Source: Rhizobium sp. 9140 (GTDB taxonomy: Bacteria > Pseudomonadota > Alphaproteobacteria > Rhizobiales > Rhizobiaceae). From it: 64,000 nucleotides of DNA. The notes beneath the pieces were generated by a model. It saw only the letters and a list, made by a program, of their open reading frames with translations. It did not search any database and was not told the DNA's origin. A program made the position numbers and the translations under genes. The DNA is taken from contig NZ_FJUR01000002.1 in assembly GCF_900067135.1 (NCBI RefSeq), positions 434,001 to 498,000 on the forward strand, written 5' to 3'. Of this stretch, positions 8,733-16,979 are shown in pieces; the stretch's first letter is position 1, and each line of letters begins with the position of its first letter.

Positions 8733-9878
8733 TTAAATCGTCTTGAAACTCTCGCGGAACAGGCGGTTGAGGTCGGCGACGACCTCTGCCGGCGGACGCT
8801 TTTCCAGAAGGCCGCGATTGATCCGGTCGGAAGCCGCCTGCTGGAACACCATGTAGCCATCGTGCCGCGGGCGAACCCAGGCAGTCTCCAGCGTTGCCCG
8901 CGTGGCACGGTAGAAATCGGCCGTCGTGGCGTTCACCGTCTCGTCGTCCCAGGCCGCCGCATGCCCCGGCTGCCCACCGGAAGCGGCATAGAGGCCCTTC
9001 TGGACATCGCCGCTGGCGATCCAATAGGCAAAGTCGATCGCTTCAAGGGGCGAGGCAGAAAAAGCGGAAACCGCGATGCCGGTGCCGCCCAGTGCAGACC
9101 CGACAGGGCCGTTCCGGCCCGCGGAGGGTATGTTGCAGAAGTGAATGGGCTTCTCCCGAAACCCGTCCATGGCATAGCTGACATAGCCGTAGATCAACGG
9201 CGTCATGGCATAGGTCGAGCCGGTATCCGCCATGGCTTCGAAGACGGCGATGGGGTCCATCTCGAAGCACATTGAGGGGACGAGGGCGGCGAGTTCCCGC
9301 AGCGCCTCGAACGCAGCCGCACCGGCCTCCGGCGCGATGAGTTCCTCGCCCTCGACGGCACAAGGCGTGCCTAGATTGGCCGCCAGCGTGTAGAAACTCA
9401 TGAGGCTGTGCGGCGGGCGAAGCGGCAGCAGCACGCGGCCTTCGCGTGCGAGATCCAGCATGTCTACCCACCGCTGCGGGGGTGCGGACAGGAGATCCGG
9501 CCGAAAGGCCTGCACCTGCGTTGCCGCATCGATGGGCAAGCCCCATTGCCGGCCCTGCCAGTGATAGCTCGGAAAGGATGCACCAACGCTGCCGGCACGA
9601 AGAGCCGCTGCCTCCGCCGCCTTCTCCGGCACGTCGAGTGGCGCGAGGCAGTTCTCGCGCGTGATCTGGCCGACATGCGGATGATCGATGACGATGAGGT
9701 CGTAGGCCCGCGCCAGCTCCTCGACGGGATAGGTCTCGAAATCCTGCAAAGAGCGTTTGTCCCAAGTGATGGTGACGCCGGTCTGCTCCTGCCAGAGACG
9801 CGAGCAGGCGACCATCGGATCGTAGCCGCGCGGGTGGTTCCAGGTCATGCCCTTGAGGGTGATGCGGTGCGTGTTCAC
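8733..9878 (-). CDS. Family-1 solute-binding-like protein without a signal peptide
   Basis: 381 residues resembling family-1 extracellular solute-binding proteins (YDLIVIDHPHVGQI, GGTGIAVSAFSASPLEAIDF). The N-terminus MNTHRITLKGMTWNHPRGYD goes straight into the fold with no signal sequence. Its GTG start overlaps the CoA-transferase stop by four bases (GTGA), which fixes the start and rules out a missed leader. The product should therefore stay in the cytoplasm unless exported unusually. It may be a cytoplasmic ligand sensor or carrier working with the CoA-transferase. Placed between CoA-transferase and ribose-type binding protein in one operon. Confidence 0.8.
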   Translation of the reverse strand: MNTHRITLKGMTWNHPRGYDPMVACSRLWQEQTGVTITWDKRSLQDFETYPVEELARAYDLIVIDHPHVGQITRENCLAPLDVPEKAAEAAALRAGSVGASFPSYHWQGRQWGLPIDAATQVQAFRPDLLSAPPQRWVDMLDLAREGRVLLPLRPPHSLMSFYTLAANLGTPCAVEGEELIAPEAGAAAFEALRELAALVPSMCFEMDPIAVFEAMADTGSTYAMTPLIYGYVSYAMDGFREKPIHFCNIPSAGRNGPVGSALGGTGIAVSAFSASPLEAIDFAYWIASGDVQKGLYAASGGQPGHAAAWDDETVNATTADFYRATRATLETAWVRPRHDGYMVFQQAASDRINRGLLEKRPPAEVVADLNRLFRESFKTI

Positions 9879-11074
9879 AGGCCAAACTCCTCACGGATCG
9901 CCGCGCTCTGCTCACCGATCCGGGGCGCTGCCCGATCGAACGTGGGGCGCACGCCATCGATCCTGAGCGGCGACCGCGTGGTGTGGATGGAGACGCCATC
10001 GTCGCGAGAGACCGTTTGCAGCATGTCGAGATGCTGAAAGCCGTCGCTTTCCATCAGCTCCTTCCAGTCCATCACCTTTGCGCACCAGATATCCGCCGGC
10101 TCCAGGATGGCGAGCCATTCGTCGATGGTCTTTTCGGATATGCGTTTGGCGATCAGCGCCTTGATCGCATCCCGCGCGGTAAACCAGCTCGACGGATCGT
10201 CCCGGAACATGGCGAGCTCGTCCATCTCCAGAAGGTCCGCCAGTTTCGGGATCGGGGTCATCGCGATGGCGAGGTATCCGTCGGCTGCGGGATAGACGCC
10301 GTAGGGGGCCGAGAGATAGGCGTGTGCACTGCGGAAATCCGAACGCTTCGGCAAACGACGACCGTCGTTCAGATGCGTGGTCAGCACCTCGAACTGCAGA
10401 TCGACCAGAGCTTCGAGCAGGCTGGTTTCCACGTGACTGCCTTTGCCCGTCACGCCGCGCCGCACGAGCGCGGCAAGAATGCCCTGCGCGGCAGCCGCAC
10501 CGGCCAGCATGTCGCCAATGGCGAGCCCGAAGGGTACCGGCCCCTGCCCCTCGTCGCCATTCAGCCACATGACGCCGGAACGCGACTGCGCCAGAAGATC
10601 CTGTCCCGGACGCGACACCCAGGGGCCTTCGTTGCCGTAACCACTGATCGAGCAGAAGACGATACGCGGATTGATCGCCTTCACTTTGGCATAGTCGAGC
10701 CCCAGCCGCTCGATGACGCCAGGACGGAAATTCTGGATGACGACGTCGGCGCTTTGCAGCAGTTTACGGAGCGCTGCGAGGTCGCCGGCGTTCTTCAAGT
10801 CGATCGCCAGGCTTTCCTTGGCGCGGTTGATCGCGTGGAAAATCGTGGAGTCGCCGCCGATCTCCGTATCGCTCAGGTAGAGCCGCCGCGAAAGGTCGCC
10901 GCCATCGGGCCGCTCGATCTTGATCACGCGGGCGCCGAGATCCATCAGGCGGAGCGAACAATAAGGGCCGGACAGGAACTGGCTCATATCCACGACAAGG
11001 AGCCCGCTCAAGGGAAGTTCGGTCTGGTCCGCTGCGGCTGGGGTTGTGAAGGCTGGAATATCGGATATGGGCAT
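9875..11074 (-). CDS. CaiB/BaiF class III CoA-transferase
   Basis: 399-residue CoA-transferase that moves CoA between carboxylic acids. Family marks are LVVDMSQFLSGPYCSLRLMD at the N-terminus, VIKIERPDGGD, the FRPGVIERLGLDY segment and IGDMLAGAAAAQGI, which holds the expected catalytic Asp. It lies 6 bp after the MaoC-type hydratase gene and overlaps the next gene by four bases, so the three are coupled. A CoA-transferase with a MaoC hydratase suggests activation and hydration of an unsaturated or branched acid, in the way mesaconate and itaconate are handled. The actual substrate is inference only. Confidence 0.88.
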   Translation of the reverse strand: MPISDIPAFTTPAAADQTELPLSGLLVVDMSQFLSGPYCSLRLMDLGARVIKIERPDGGDLSRRLYLSDTEIGGDSTIFHAINRAKESLAIDLKNAGDLAALRKLLQSADVVIQNFRPGVIERLGLDYAKVKAINPRIVFCSISGYGNEGPWVSRPGQDLLAQSRSGVMWLNGDEGQGPVPFGLAIGDMLAGAAAAQGILAALVRRGVTGKGSHVETSLLEALVDLQFEVLTTHLNDGRRLPKRSDFRSAHAYLSAPYGVYPAADGYLAIAMTPIPKLADLLEMDELAMFRDDPSSWFTARDAIKALIAKRISEKTIDEWLAILEPADIWCAKVMDWKELMESDGFQHLDMLQTVSRDDGVSIHTTRSPLRIDGVRPTFDRAAPRIGEQSAAIREEFGL

Positions 11075-11080
11075 AACGGC

Positions 11081-11629
11081 TTACTTTTCGATGACGACGA
11101 TGGCGCCGGGGTTCTTGTAGCGGACGGTCTGGAGATGCTTGCAGTAGAGCACCAACTCGCCCTCGCCCTTGAAGATCTCGTAGCTGGCCCTGATCAGGCC
11201 GAGATCCGCCGTGCGCGGCTTCTTCTCCATATTGGTCCGGATCGTGTAGATCGTGTCGCCGATGAAGACCGGCTTGATGAAGCGCAGCCTGTCATAGCCG
11301 TAGGAAAAGGCATTGACGCAATTCGTGGCGACGAGGCCGAGGCCTGCGGAAAAAACGAAGGCACCGGCAACGAGCCGACGACCGAAGACGCCGTCCCGCC
11401 GGGCAAACATCTCGTCCTGAACGTACGGATGGATGTCGGTCACGAGCGTGTTGAAGAGATGACTGTCGGATTCCCCAAGGGTGCGGCGCAGCGAACGGAT
11501 CTTCTGACCGACCGGCCAATCCTCGTAGAACCAGTTCTCCGCATTCCAAACCGGGAGGCCCGCATGGTCTGCCGGCATATCCGAGGGAAAGGTGCTTTCC
11601 ACACCCACAGTCGGCTGAAACGTCTCCAC
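11081..11629 (-). CDS. MaoC-type hotdog enoyl-CoA hydratase
   Basis: 182-residue single-hotdog-related hydratase. The segment [14 protein letters not shown] carries the Asp and His expected of (R)-specific hydratases, followed by [14 protein letters not shown] and a C-terminal hotdog strand pattern. I take the GTG at 11629 as start because AGGAGGAG sits just before it. An upstream in-frame ATG at 11647 would translate that ribosome-binding site as MRRRSF. First gene of the leftward operon; a perfect inverted repeat lies 24 bp upstream. Probably hydrates the CoA ester made by the adjacent CoA-transferase. Confidence 0.82.
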   Translation of the reverse strand: METFQPTVGVESTFPSDMPADHAGLPVWNAENWFYEDWPVGQKIRSLRRTLGESDSHLFNTLVTDIHPYVQDEMFARRDGVFGRRLVAGAFVFSAGLGLVATNCVNAFSYGYDRLRFIKPVFIGDTIYTIRTNMEKKPRTADLGLIRASYEIFKGEGELVLYCKHLQTVRYKNPGAIVVIEK

Positions 11630-11652
11630 GAAGCTCCTCCTCCGCATTTTCT

Positions 11653-11675
11653 TATGTGAAGATAGTGTTCACATA
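11653..11675. promoter_or_regulatory. Operator-like inverted repeat TATGTGAA-N7-TTCACATA
   Basis: Perfect 8-bp arms at 11653-11660 and 11668-11675, separated by GATAGTG. It lies between the divergent MaoC gene and the lactonase gene, in a 130-bp gap that must hold both promoters. The shape suits a dimeric repressor, either the IclR protein at 2228 or the GntR protein at 15559. Which one binds cannot be decided from sequence alone. Confidence 0.6.
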
Positions 11676-11759
11676 TGGATTGCTTTTGCAAGAGGCATCG
11701 ACCATTCTCGCCACGGGAAAAGGAACCGTTGGAAGACGGTGGAAATGGGAGGAAGAGAC

Positions 11760-12848
11760 ATGGCGGAGCCTTGCCTGGTGTTTGTCGGATCGCTCAATCG
11801 CGAGGCGCCGTATTTTCAAGGCGCGCGCGGCACGGGCCTGACGGTCTTCAGCTTCGATGAGGATACGCTGGCGGTAGAGACGATTGCCGGCTTTACCGGC
11901 ATCGACAACCCGACCTTCCTCTCGGTCACGCCGGATGGGCGCCGGGTCTATGCCAATTCCGAGATCTTCGGCTGGGCGGAAGGTCTGGTCTCTGCCCTGT
12001 CCTTCGATCGGGCAACGGGACGATTCGCGCCGATCGGCATGCAGCCGACCCTCGGCAGCATCACGGCGCACAATACACTTTCGGACGATGGCAGATGGCT
12101 GTTCGTCGTCAATTACGGCATGGGTGCCGGCGGACCGGATCAAGCGCTCGTGGTCTATGGCATTCGGGAGGACGGGAGCCTGACGCCACCTGTCTCCAGC
12201 GTGCAGCAGGCGGGAACCGGGCCGGATACCGAACGGCAGGAGCGTAGCCACGCCCATAGCGTTACGCGCATTGGGCCAAACCTGCTGCTGGTCGCAGATC
12301 TCGGTACGGATACGCTGACCACCTATACCATCGGAGACGAGGGCAGCCTGACGCGCCGCCATGTCTGCAAGACCGCGCCTGGGGCCGGTCCCCGGCATGT
12401 CGCACTTCATCCCGGCGGAGGCTGGATCTTCGTGATGAACGAGCTCGACTCGACCATTGCAAGTTACGCTGTCAGCACCGACGGCCGGCTGACGCCCGTC
12501 GATGCCAAACCCGCCGTACCCGAGGATTCCCGCGACGGCAATCACTGCGCCGATATCCAGATCTCGCCGGACGGTCGTTTCGTCTATGGCTCGAACCGCG
12601 GACACGACAGCATCGTCACCTTTGCCGTCAATGACGCCACCGGCCAACTGAAGCATGTCGCCCATACGCCCTGCGGCGGCGAGACCCCGCGAAACCTTGC
12701 GATCTCACCGTCAGGCCGGCACCTCCTTTGCGCCAACCAGAACGCCGACGTCATCACGATCTTCACGCGCGATGCGGACACGGGCAGCCTGACACCGAGC
12801 GGAAAGACGATCGCCGTGGGCACGCCCATGTGCATTCGTTTCGCGTGA
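11760..12848 (+). CDS. Beta-propeller lactonase, 6-phosphogluconolactonase (YbhE) family
   Basis: 362-residue seven-bladed-propeller protein of the cycloisomerase-2/Pgl group. Repeating blades show as NPTFLSVTPDGRRVYANSE, PRHVALHPGGGWIFVMNE, ADIQISPDGRFVYGSNRG and PRNLAISPSGRHLLCANQN. The start at 11760 is set by GGGAGGAAGAGAC. No signal peptide. It is divergent from the MaoC/CoA-transferase/transporter operon and close to the fuconolactonase-like gene. A role in opening a sugar lactone produced by the aldo-keto reductase or a dehydrogenase is plausible. Some members of this family bind but do not hydrolyse lactones. Confidence 0.83.
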   Translation: MAEPCLVFVGSLNREAPYFQGARGTGLTVFSFDEDTLAVETIAGFTGIDNPTFLSVTPDGRRVYANSEIFGWAEGLVSALSFDRATGRFAPIGMQPTLGSITAHNTLSDDGRWLFVVNYGMGAGGPDQALVVYGIREDGSLTPPVSSVQQAGTGPDTERQERSHAHSVTRIGPNLLLVADLGTDTLTTYTIGDEGSLTRRHVCKTAPGAGPRHVALHPGGGWIFVMNELDSTIASYAVSTDGRLTPVDAKPAVPEDSRDGNHCADIQISPDGRFVYGSNRGHDSIVTFAVNDATGQLKHVAHTPCGGETPRNLAISPSGRHLLCANQNADVITIFTRDADTGSLTPSGKTIAVGTPMCIRFA

Positions 12849-12858
12849 TCGGCCGAGA

Positions 12859-12883
12859 GGCCGGCAGGGTATGCCCGCCGGCC
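12859..12883. terminator. Bidirectional terminator-type hairpin
   Basis: GGCCGGC, A, GGG, loop TATG, CCC, GCCGGCC: a stem of 7 plus 3 pairs with one bulged A. It sits in the 45-bp gap between the convergent lactonase stop and the LivJ-type binding-protein stop, where both transcripts must end. No long T-run follows on either side. Confidence 0.6.
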
Positions 12884-12893
12884 CTCCTCAGAC

Positions 12894-14153
12894 TTACTTG
12901 CCGTCCTTCAGCTTGCCGACCTCTTCGGCACTCAGTTCGCCCACGGTGGTCACATCACCGTTCGTGATCTTCCACAAGCGGAAGGGACCGGTGATGTCGC
13001 CATACTGGTCGAAGCTGACCGGGCCGATGACGCCCTCATACTTCACAGGTTTGCCCTCCTTGATCAGCGCCAGGGCCTTGACGAACTCTTGCTTGCCGGC
13101 GTGGATCGGCGTGCCGCCGTCGGCCACGACCTCGCGCATCGCGGCCTTGATGGCCGCTGCATCCGATTTGCCCGCCTTGGCAATGGCAAGTCCGACGATC
13201 GCACCGGCATCGTAGGAACGATCGGCCGCCGGCGCCGACGGCGCGATGCCGCCGGAGAAGGCCTCGTAATTGGCGTTGAAATAGTCCGTCGAAGCGGTCG
13301 GGCTGGTGCCGGACGAGGTGCCGTAGGCATTTTCCAGATATTGCGCGCCAACGCTTTCGATGAAGTCCTTGGAGTTCATGCCGTCGTTCAGGAGGAACGT
13401 CTGCTTGCCGCCGCCGGAGATCCAGGCGCGGGCGATCGTCGCGCCATCCACCGGCGTGCTAACGAGGTAAAGCGCATCCGGCTCGCCCGCCATGGCGGCG
13501 CTTGCTTCCGAGGCATAGCTGGACTGCTTCTCGTTATAGGGCGTCGTGGTGGTGATGGTGCCGCCGAGCTTTTCGTAAGCCGTCTTGAACTCCCGCACCA
13601 TGTTGACGCCGAAGTCGTTGTTGACGTTGATGATGGCGATCTTCTTCAGGCCCTGGTCGATCGCATATTTTGCAGCCGCCGTTCCCTGCAGCGCATCCGA
13701 GGTGATGGTGCGGAAGAACACGCCGTTCGTCTTGCCATCACGGCCGAGCGCAGTGAGCGTCGGCGACGAGGAGGCCGGCGAGATCTGCACGACGCCGGCC
13801 GGCGCCGTGACCGAGGTCAGGATCGGAATGGACACCGAGGAAATGATGCCGCCGATGATGACCGGCACCTTCTTGATGTTGACGAGCTGCGTCGCCTGAT
13901 CGACGGCAACATTGCCCTGGCTCTGACTGTCGCGTGTATCGGCCACGACCTTGCAGCCACCGACGCCACCGGCGTCGTTGATGTCACGGAAGGCCATCTC
14001 GACGGATTTTGCCCCCGCCTGACCATATTCGCCAGCGGGGCCTGTCAGTTCCATGACGAGGCCGACGGTGATGTCGCAATCGGCCGAGAAAGCGGGCGAT
14101 GTGGAGGCTGCCAGCGTGGTGAAAAGCGCTGCGAGCAGATGTGACGGTCTCAT
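12894..14153 (-). CDS. LivJ-type ABC substrate-binding protein (orphan)
   Basis: 419-residue periplasmic protein of the branched-chain amino-acid receptor family. The N-terminus MRPSHLLAALFTTLAASTSP is a signal peptide with cleavage near AFSA. The body has ITVGLVMELTGPAGEYGQAG, FRDINDAGGVGG and VPVIIGGIISSVSIPI, all typical of Leu/Ile/Val and aromatic-acid receptors. GGGGAATAGGA before the ATG includes the stop of the preceding aldo-keto reductase gene. No permease or ATPase of this family lies in the window, so it must borrow a transporter or act as a sensor. Members also bind aromatic acids and amides. Confidence 0.87.
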   Translation of the reverse strand: MRPSHLLAALFTTLAASTSPAFSADCDITVGLVMELTGPAGEYGQAGAKSVEMAFRDINDAGGVGGCKVVADTRDSQSQGNVAVDQATQLVNIKKVPVIIGGIISSVSIPILTSVTAPAGVVQISPASSSPTLTALGRDGKTNGVFFRTITSDALQGTAAAKYAIDQGLKKIAIINVNNDFGVNMVREFKTAYEKLGGTITTTTPYNEKQSSYASEASAAMAGEPDALYLVSTPVDGATIARAWISGGGKQTFLLNDGMNSKDFIESVGAQYLENAYGTSSGTSPTASTDYFNANYEAFSGGIAPSAPAADRSYDAGAIVGLAIAKAGKSDAAAIKAAMREVVADGGTPIHAGKQEFVKALALIKEGKPVKYEGVIGPVSFDQYGDITGPFRLWKITNGDVTTVGELSAEEVGKLKDGK

Positions 14154-14155
14154 TC

Positions 14156-15202
14156 CTATTCCCCTTTGTTGAGATTGTATTTCATGATGGCGCCGTGACG
14201 GCCCGTGCGGTCGCGTTCCAGCGTATAGACATCGCCGTCCAGCGGCCGGGCTTCAGTAAGGACGTCTGCCAGCGCCGCATGGTCTTCGTCGTTCAGCACG
14301 ATATCGCAAATGGCGAGATTGGCGGGCAGATGGCTGCGGTTGCGCGCACCGACGATGACGCCGGCAACGGTGGGCTTCGTCAACATGGCTGCACTCGCGA
14401 CCGTCGCGATGTCGGTCTTGTGGCGGTCGGCAATGCGCCGCAGCGTCTGTAGAAGAGACTGGAAAAGGTCCCATCCACCGAAATCATCGATGATCAGCTT
14501 GTACTTGGTCAGCGACCGGTTTTCGAGCGGATGCTCCGGCTCCACCTGGCCCAGCCAGCGATCGCTGAGGAAGCCGCCGGCGACCGTGCCGTAGCAAAGC
14601 AAGGCAAACCCCTTCTCGCGCGCGAGGTCGACCATACGCTTTTCAGGTCGCTGGTCGAGCAGCGAATATTGCAGTTGAAGGGAGGCGACGGGAACGCCGG
14701 CATGAATGATCGCCGCCACGTGGTCTGCGTCGAAATTTGTCAGGCTGACCTTTCCGATCCTGCCCTCTTCCGAGAGTTCCTTCAACCAGCCGGCCGTCTC
14801 CAGCCAGCCGGGCACGTCGAGCGCCCACCAGTGAAACTGGACGAGATCGAGTGTCTCGAGGTTCAGCCGCTTGCGCGAGGTGTCGATCACGCCCTCGACA
14901 TAGGCCTTGTCGATGGTGGGCAGGACGGCAAGGTCGGGCACGAACTTCGTATGGACCCGGATGCGCGACAGCGCCTCTGCACCCCGCAGGTTGCCATAGG
15001 CGAGCCGGAAGCGGCCGATCAGCTCCTCCACGCCGGTATAGATGTCGGCACAGTCGAATGTGGTGATGCCGGCATCTGCAAATGCGATCATATGCTCCAC
15101 CGCAGAATCGGCATCGACAGCGCCATGGCCGCCGGCCAACTGCCAGCCGCCGCGGATGACGCGGGAAATCTCGTAGTCGGGGGCGATGGCGATGCGCTGC
15201 AT
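14156..15202 (-). CDS. Aldo/keto reductase
   Basis: 348-residue NAD(P)H-dependent oxidoreductase with an (alpha/beta)8 barrel. The catalytic tetrad can be placed: Asp and Tyr in FDCADIYTGVEELIG (residues about 49-63), Lys in RIRVHTKFVPD and His in LVQFHWWALD. The pyridine-nucleotide segment near TKPTVAGVIVGARN is present. It ends 2 bp before the LivJ-type gene and follows the TIGR04076 gene by 10 bp, so it belongs to the GntR operon. A role in sugar or lactone oxidation and reduction fits the neighbourhood; the substrate is unknown. Confidence 0.86.
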   Translation of the reverse strand: MQRIAIAPDYEISRVIRGGWQLAGGHGAVDADSAVEHMIAFADAGITTFDCADIYTGVEELIGRFRLAYGNLRGAEALSRIRVHTKFVPDLAVLPTIDKAYVEGVIDTSRKRLNLETLDLVQFHWWALDVPGWLETAGWLKELSEEGRIGKVSLTNFDADHVAAIIHAGVPVASLQLQYSLLDQRPEKRMVDLAREKGFALLCYGTVAGGFLSDRWLGQVEPEHPLENRSLTKYKLIIDDFGGWDLFQSLLQTLRRIADRHKTDIATVASAAMLTKPTVAGVIVGARNRSHLPANLAICDIVLNDEDHAALADVLTEARPLDGDVYTLERDRTGRHGAIMKYNLNKGE

Positions 15203-15212
15203 GTCTTCAGGC

Positions 15213-15566
15213 CTATGTTTCGTCGTTCAAGGGGACTGCGGTGGTCGCGGCGTGGCTGAAACGTCGCCGGCCCAGGCGGGTGATCCGCAACCGCGTGGAA
15301 CAGTTCGGGTCCGGACAGGCGATCTCCGCATCCGTCGTCATCCAGTCGTTGCGGTGGGTGGGCCGCTGCTTCGCCGCAAGCAGCGGCAGCACGGAGGCGA
15401 GCGAATAGATCGACAGGCCCTGCCCCACCGGCAGATGCAGCATTTCGCCGCGCAGCTCGAAATGATCGCCCGGCTTCGCGCCGCAATAGACCGCCCCGCC
15501 CTCGGGAATGACCACGTCCACGCGCAGATCGAACAACTCGAAGCCGTCATCGCCAGCCTCAGCCAT
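15213..15566 (-). CDS. TIGR04076-family protein of unknown function
   Basis: 117-residue cytoplasmic protein. The order GAVYCGAKPGDHFELRGE, LPVGQGLSIYSLASVLPLL, RPTHRNDWMTTDAEIACPD and PNCSTRLRI matches my recollection of TIGR04076, which has conserved Cys residues but no known reaction. The start ATG (MAEAGDDGFELFDL) overlaps the GntR stop by 8 bp and is preceded by GGAGGTGCGCT. It sits between regulator and aldo-keto reductase, so a role in the same catabolic step is likely. No membrane segment or signal peptide. Confidence 0.75.
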   Translation of the reverse strand: MAEAGDDGFELFDLRVDVVIPEGGAVYCGAKPGDHFELRGEMLHLPVGQGLSIYSLASVLPLLAAKQRPTHRNDWMTTDAEIACPDPNCSTRLRITRLGRRRFSHAATTAVPLNDET

Positions 15567-16317
15567 AGCGCACCTCCACGTTTTGCTGTGCATCGAGCCG
15601 TCCCCGGATGAGGTCGAAGGAGCGGCTGATGTCATTGGTGAGCGAACGCAGCGCCGCATCCTCGTCGCGCGCTTCAAGCGCTGCGATCAGCGCCCAGTGA
15701 TGATCGGTTGCGGCGAGCCCACCCTGCTCGTCGTGGATCTGCGCCGCCTGACGGATGATGGCGCCGGACTGGAGCCAGAGGCTTTCGACAATAGACAGGA
15801 GAACGGGGGAGCGGGCGACGCTGTAGAGATGAAAGTGGAAGCGCTGGTTCAGCGCGGAGGTGACATGGCCGATATCCTTGCCATGCGTCTCGAAGGCGGC
15901 ATCGCAATCCACATTGGCCTGCTTCAGGATAGCGACATCCTCCCGCGTCAGATGCGGCAAGGCAAGCGAGACCATCCGTCCTTCGATGAGAATCCGGGCG
16001 CGGGCGAGATCGTCGAGCCGCGCGCGGGTGATGAGCGGCACGCGGACGGAGCGGTTCGGCAGCGACTCCAGCGCCTTTTCCGACACGAGACGCCCCAGCG
16101 CCTCGCGCACCGGCATGGTGCTGGTCTGCAACCGCTCGGCCAGATCGACGATGCGCAGCACGTCGCCGGCATCGAACATGCCGTTGATCAAAGAATTCCG
16201 CAGCTGAGCATAAACGCGATCCTGCAGCGTCTCGCGCCCGACCGGCGAGATCGCTTGCGTCTCGACGCCAGCGGCAGTGGGTGCGTTTCGCAGATCGCCT
16301 CCCGTTCCTATTGCCAT
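15559..16317 (-). CDS. GntR-family regulator, FadR/FCD subgroup
   Basis: Winged-helix regulator of 252 residues from the chosen start. The GntR DNA-binding part is LQDRVYAQLRNSLINGMF, LRIVDLAERLQTSTMPVREA and LESLPNRSVRVPLI. The all-helical FCD ligand domain follows, with LNQRFHFHLYSVARSPVLL and late DHHWALIAAL supplying the usual metal-site histidines. I start at 16317, with GGGAG 8 bp upstream. GTG/ATG codons at 16389/16386 are in frame, but a perfect palindrome overlaps them. It leads the TIGR04076, aldo-keto reductase and binding-protein operon and probably represses it until a small acid binds. Confidence 0.86.
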   Translation of the reverse strand: MAIGTGGDLRNAPTAAGVETQAISPVGRETLQDRVYAQLRNSLINGMFDAGDVLRIVDLAERLQTSTMPVREALGRLVSEKALESLPNRSVRVPLITRARLDDLARARILIEGRMVSLALPHLTREDVAILKQANVDCDAAFETHGKDIGHVTSALNQRFHFHLYSVARSPVLLSIVESLWLQSGAIIRQAAQIHDEQGGLAATDHHWALIAALEARDEDAALRSLTNDISRSFDLIRGRLDAQQNVEVRYG

Positions 16318-16372
16318 CTCCCACGCTCCCGCGGCTGTGCGGTCTTCGATATCATGCTCCTCAGTTGACTGA

Positions 16373-16384
16373 GTTTGATCAAAC
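16373..16384. promoter_or_regulatory. Palindrome GTTTGATCAAAC upstream of the GntR gene
   Basis: A perfect 12-bp palindrome 56 bp upstream of the chosen GntR start, with a partial second copy (GATCAAATCAA) about 11 bp further upstream. Likely autoregulatory operator of the GntR operon. Its overlap with the alternative upstream ATG argues that translation begins downstream at 16317. Confidence 0.5.
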
Positions 16385-16584
16385 ATCACCGATCAAATCA
16401 AGTGCCTTCCGTGCGCCTTTGGGACCGCAACCGCGCAAGATGCCGAAGAAAGACCCTGACATCAGCGTTAAAATTAACCGTATAGATCGGTCGAATTTTA
16501 GAAATCGCGCATTTTTCTTCTTATTTAAGAAGTTTCGGGATTACTGTTCCTCGATATAAGGTGATGTATACTGACGAGGATCCT

Positions 16585-16875
16585 ATGACCCATCACTCCG
16601 AAAACCAGGCTGCTTACTTTATGGGCTTCGCCGGTCTCGGCGCCATGCTGACGGCGGCGGGTACGGCGAAGATCGTTGCGCACCTGCCGACGGCAGACGC
16701 CTTCATCGGCTCGATCTGCGGCAGTTCGGCCGATGTTTCGGGCTCGATGTTTGCCGACGCCGTCCATTGCTGGGGCTGCCCGGCCGCCGCTCTCGGCGTC
16801 GCCCTCCTGGTGGCGACGACCATCGCCGCACGGCTGCGCCCAGCCGGTACTCTCGTGCTTCAACCGGTCCGCTAA
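16585..16875 (+). CDS. Small membrane protein, function unknown
   Basis: 96 residues starting MTHHSENQAAYFMGFAGLG, with GAGGATCCT before the ATG. Two hydrophobic stretches (residues about 12-32 and 66-84) flank a short loop holding CGSSADVSGSMF and the motif HCWGCP, so three Cys and one His lie near the membrane face. I do not recognise the family. It is followed after about 100 bp by the giant secreted-protein gene on the same strand. The AT-rich 200 bp upstream contains the palindrome CTTCTTATTTAAGAAG (16517-16532) and probably the promoter. Longer starts at 16561/16564 are possible. Confidence 0.6.
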   Translation: MTHHSENQAAYFMGFAGLGAMLTAAGTAKIVAHLPTADAFIGSICGSSADVSGSMFADAVHCWGCPAAALGVALLVATTIAARLRPAGTLVLQPVR

Positions 16876-16979
16876 AGCAGGCTCTCGACCGCCCCGCGGT
16901 CCGCATTTTCATTTCTGATCGTTTCGGAACACTGCAGGCTGACGCCTTGGCAGTCTGTTCATCCCATGGAGTATGACCA

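Noticed and set aside
16390..16584. AT-rich stretch considered as a recombination or attachment site
   Set aside because: No tRNA, integrase or direct repeats flank it; a promoter region for the small gene and giant gene explains it.
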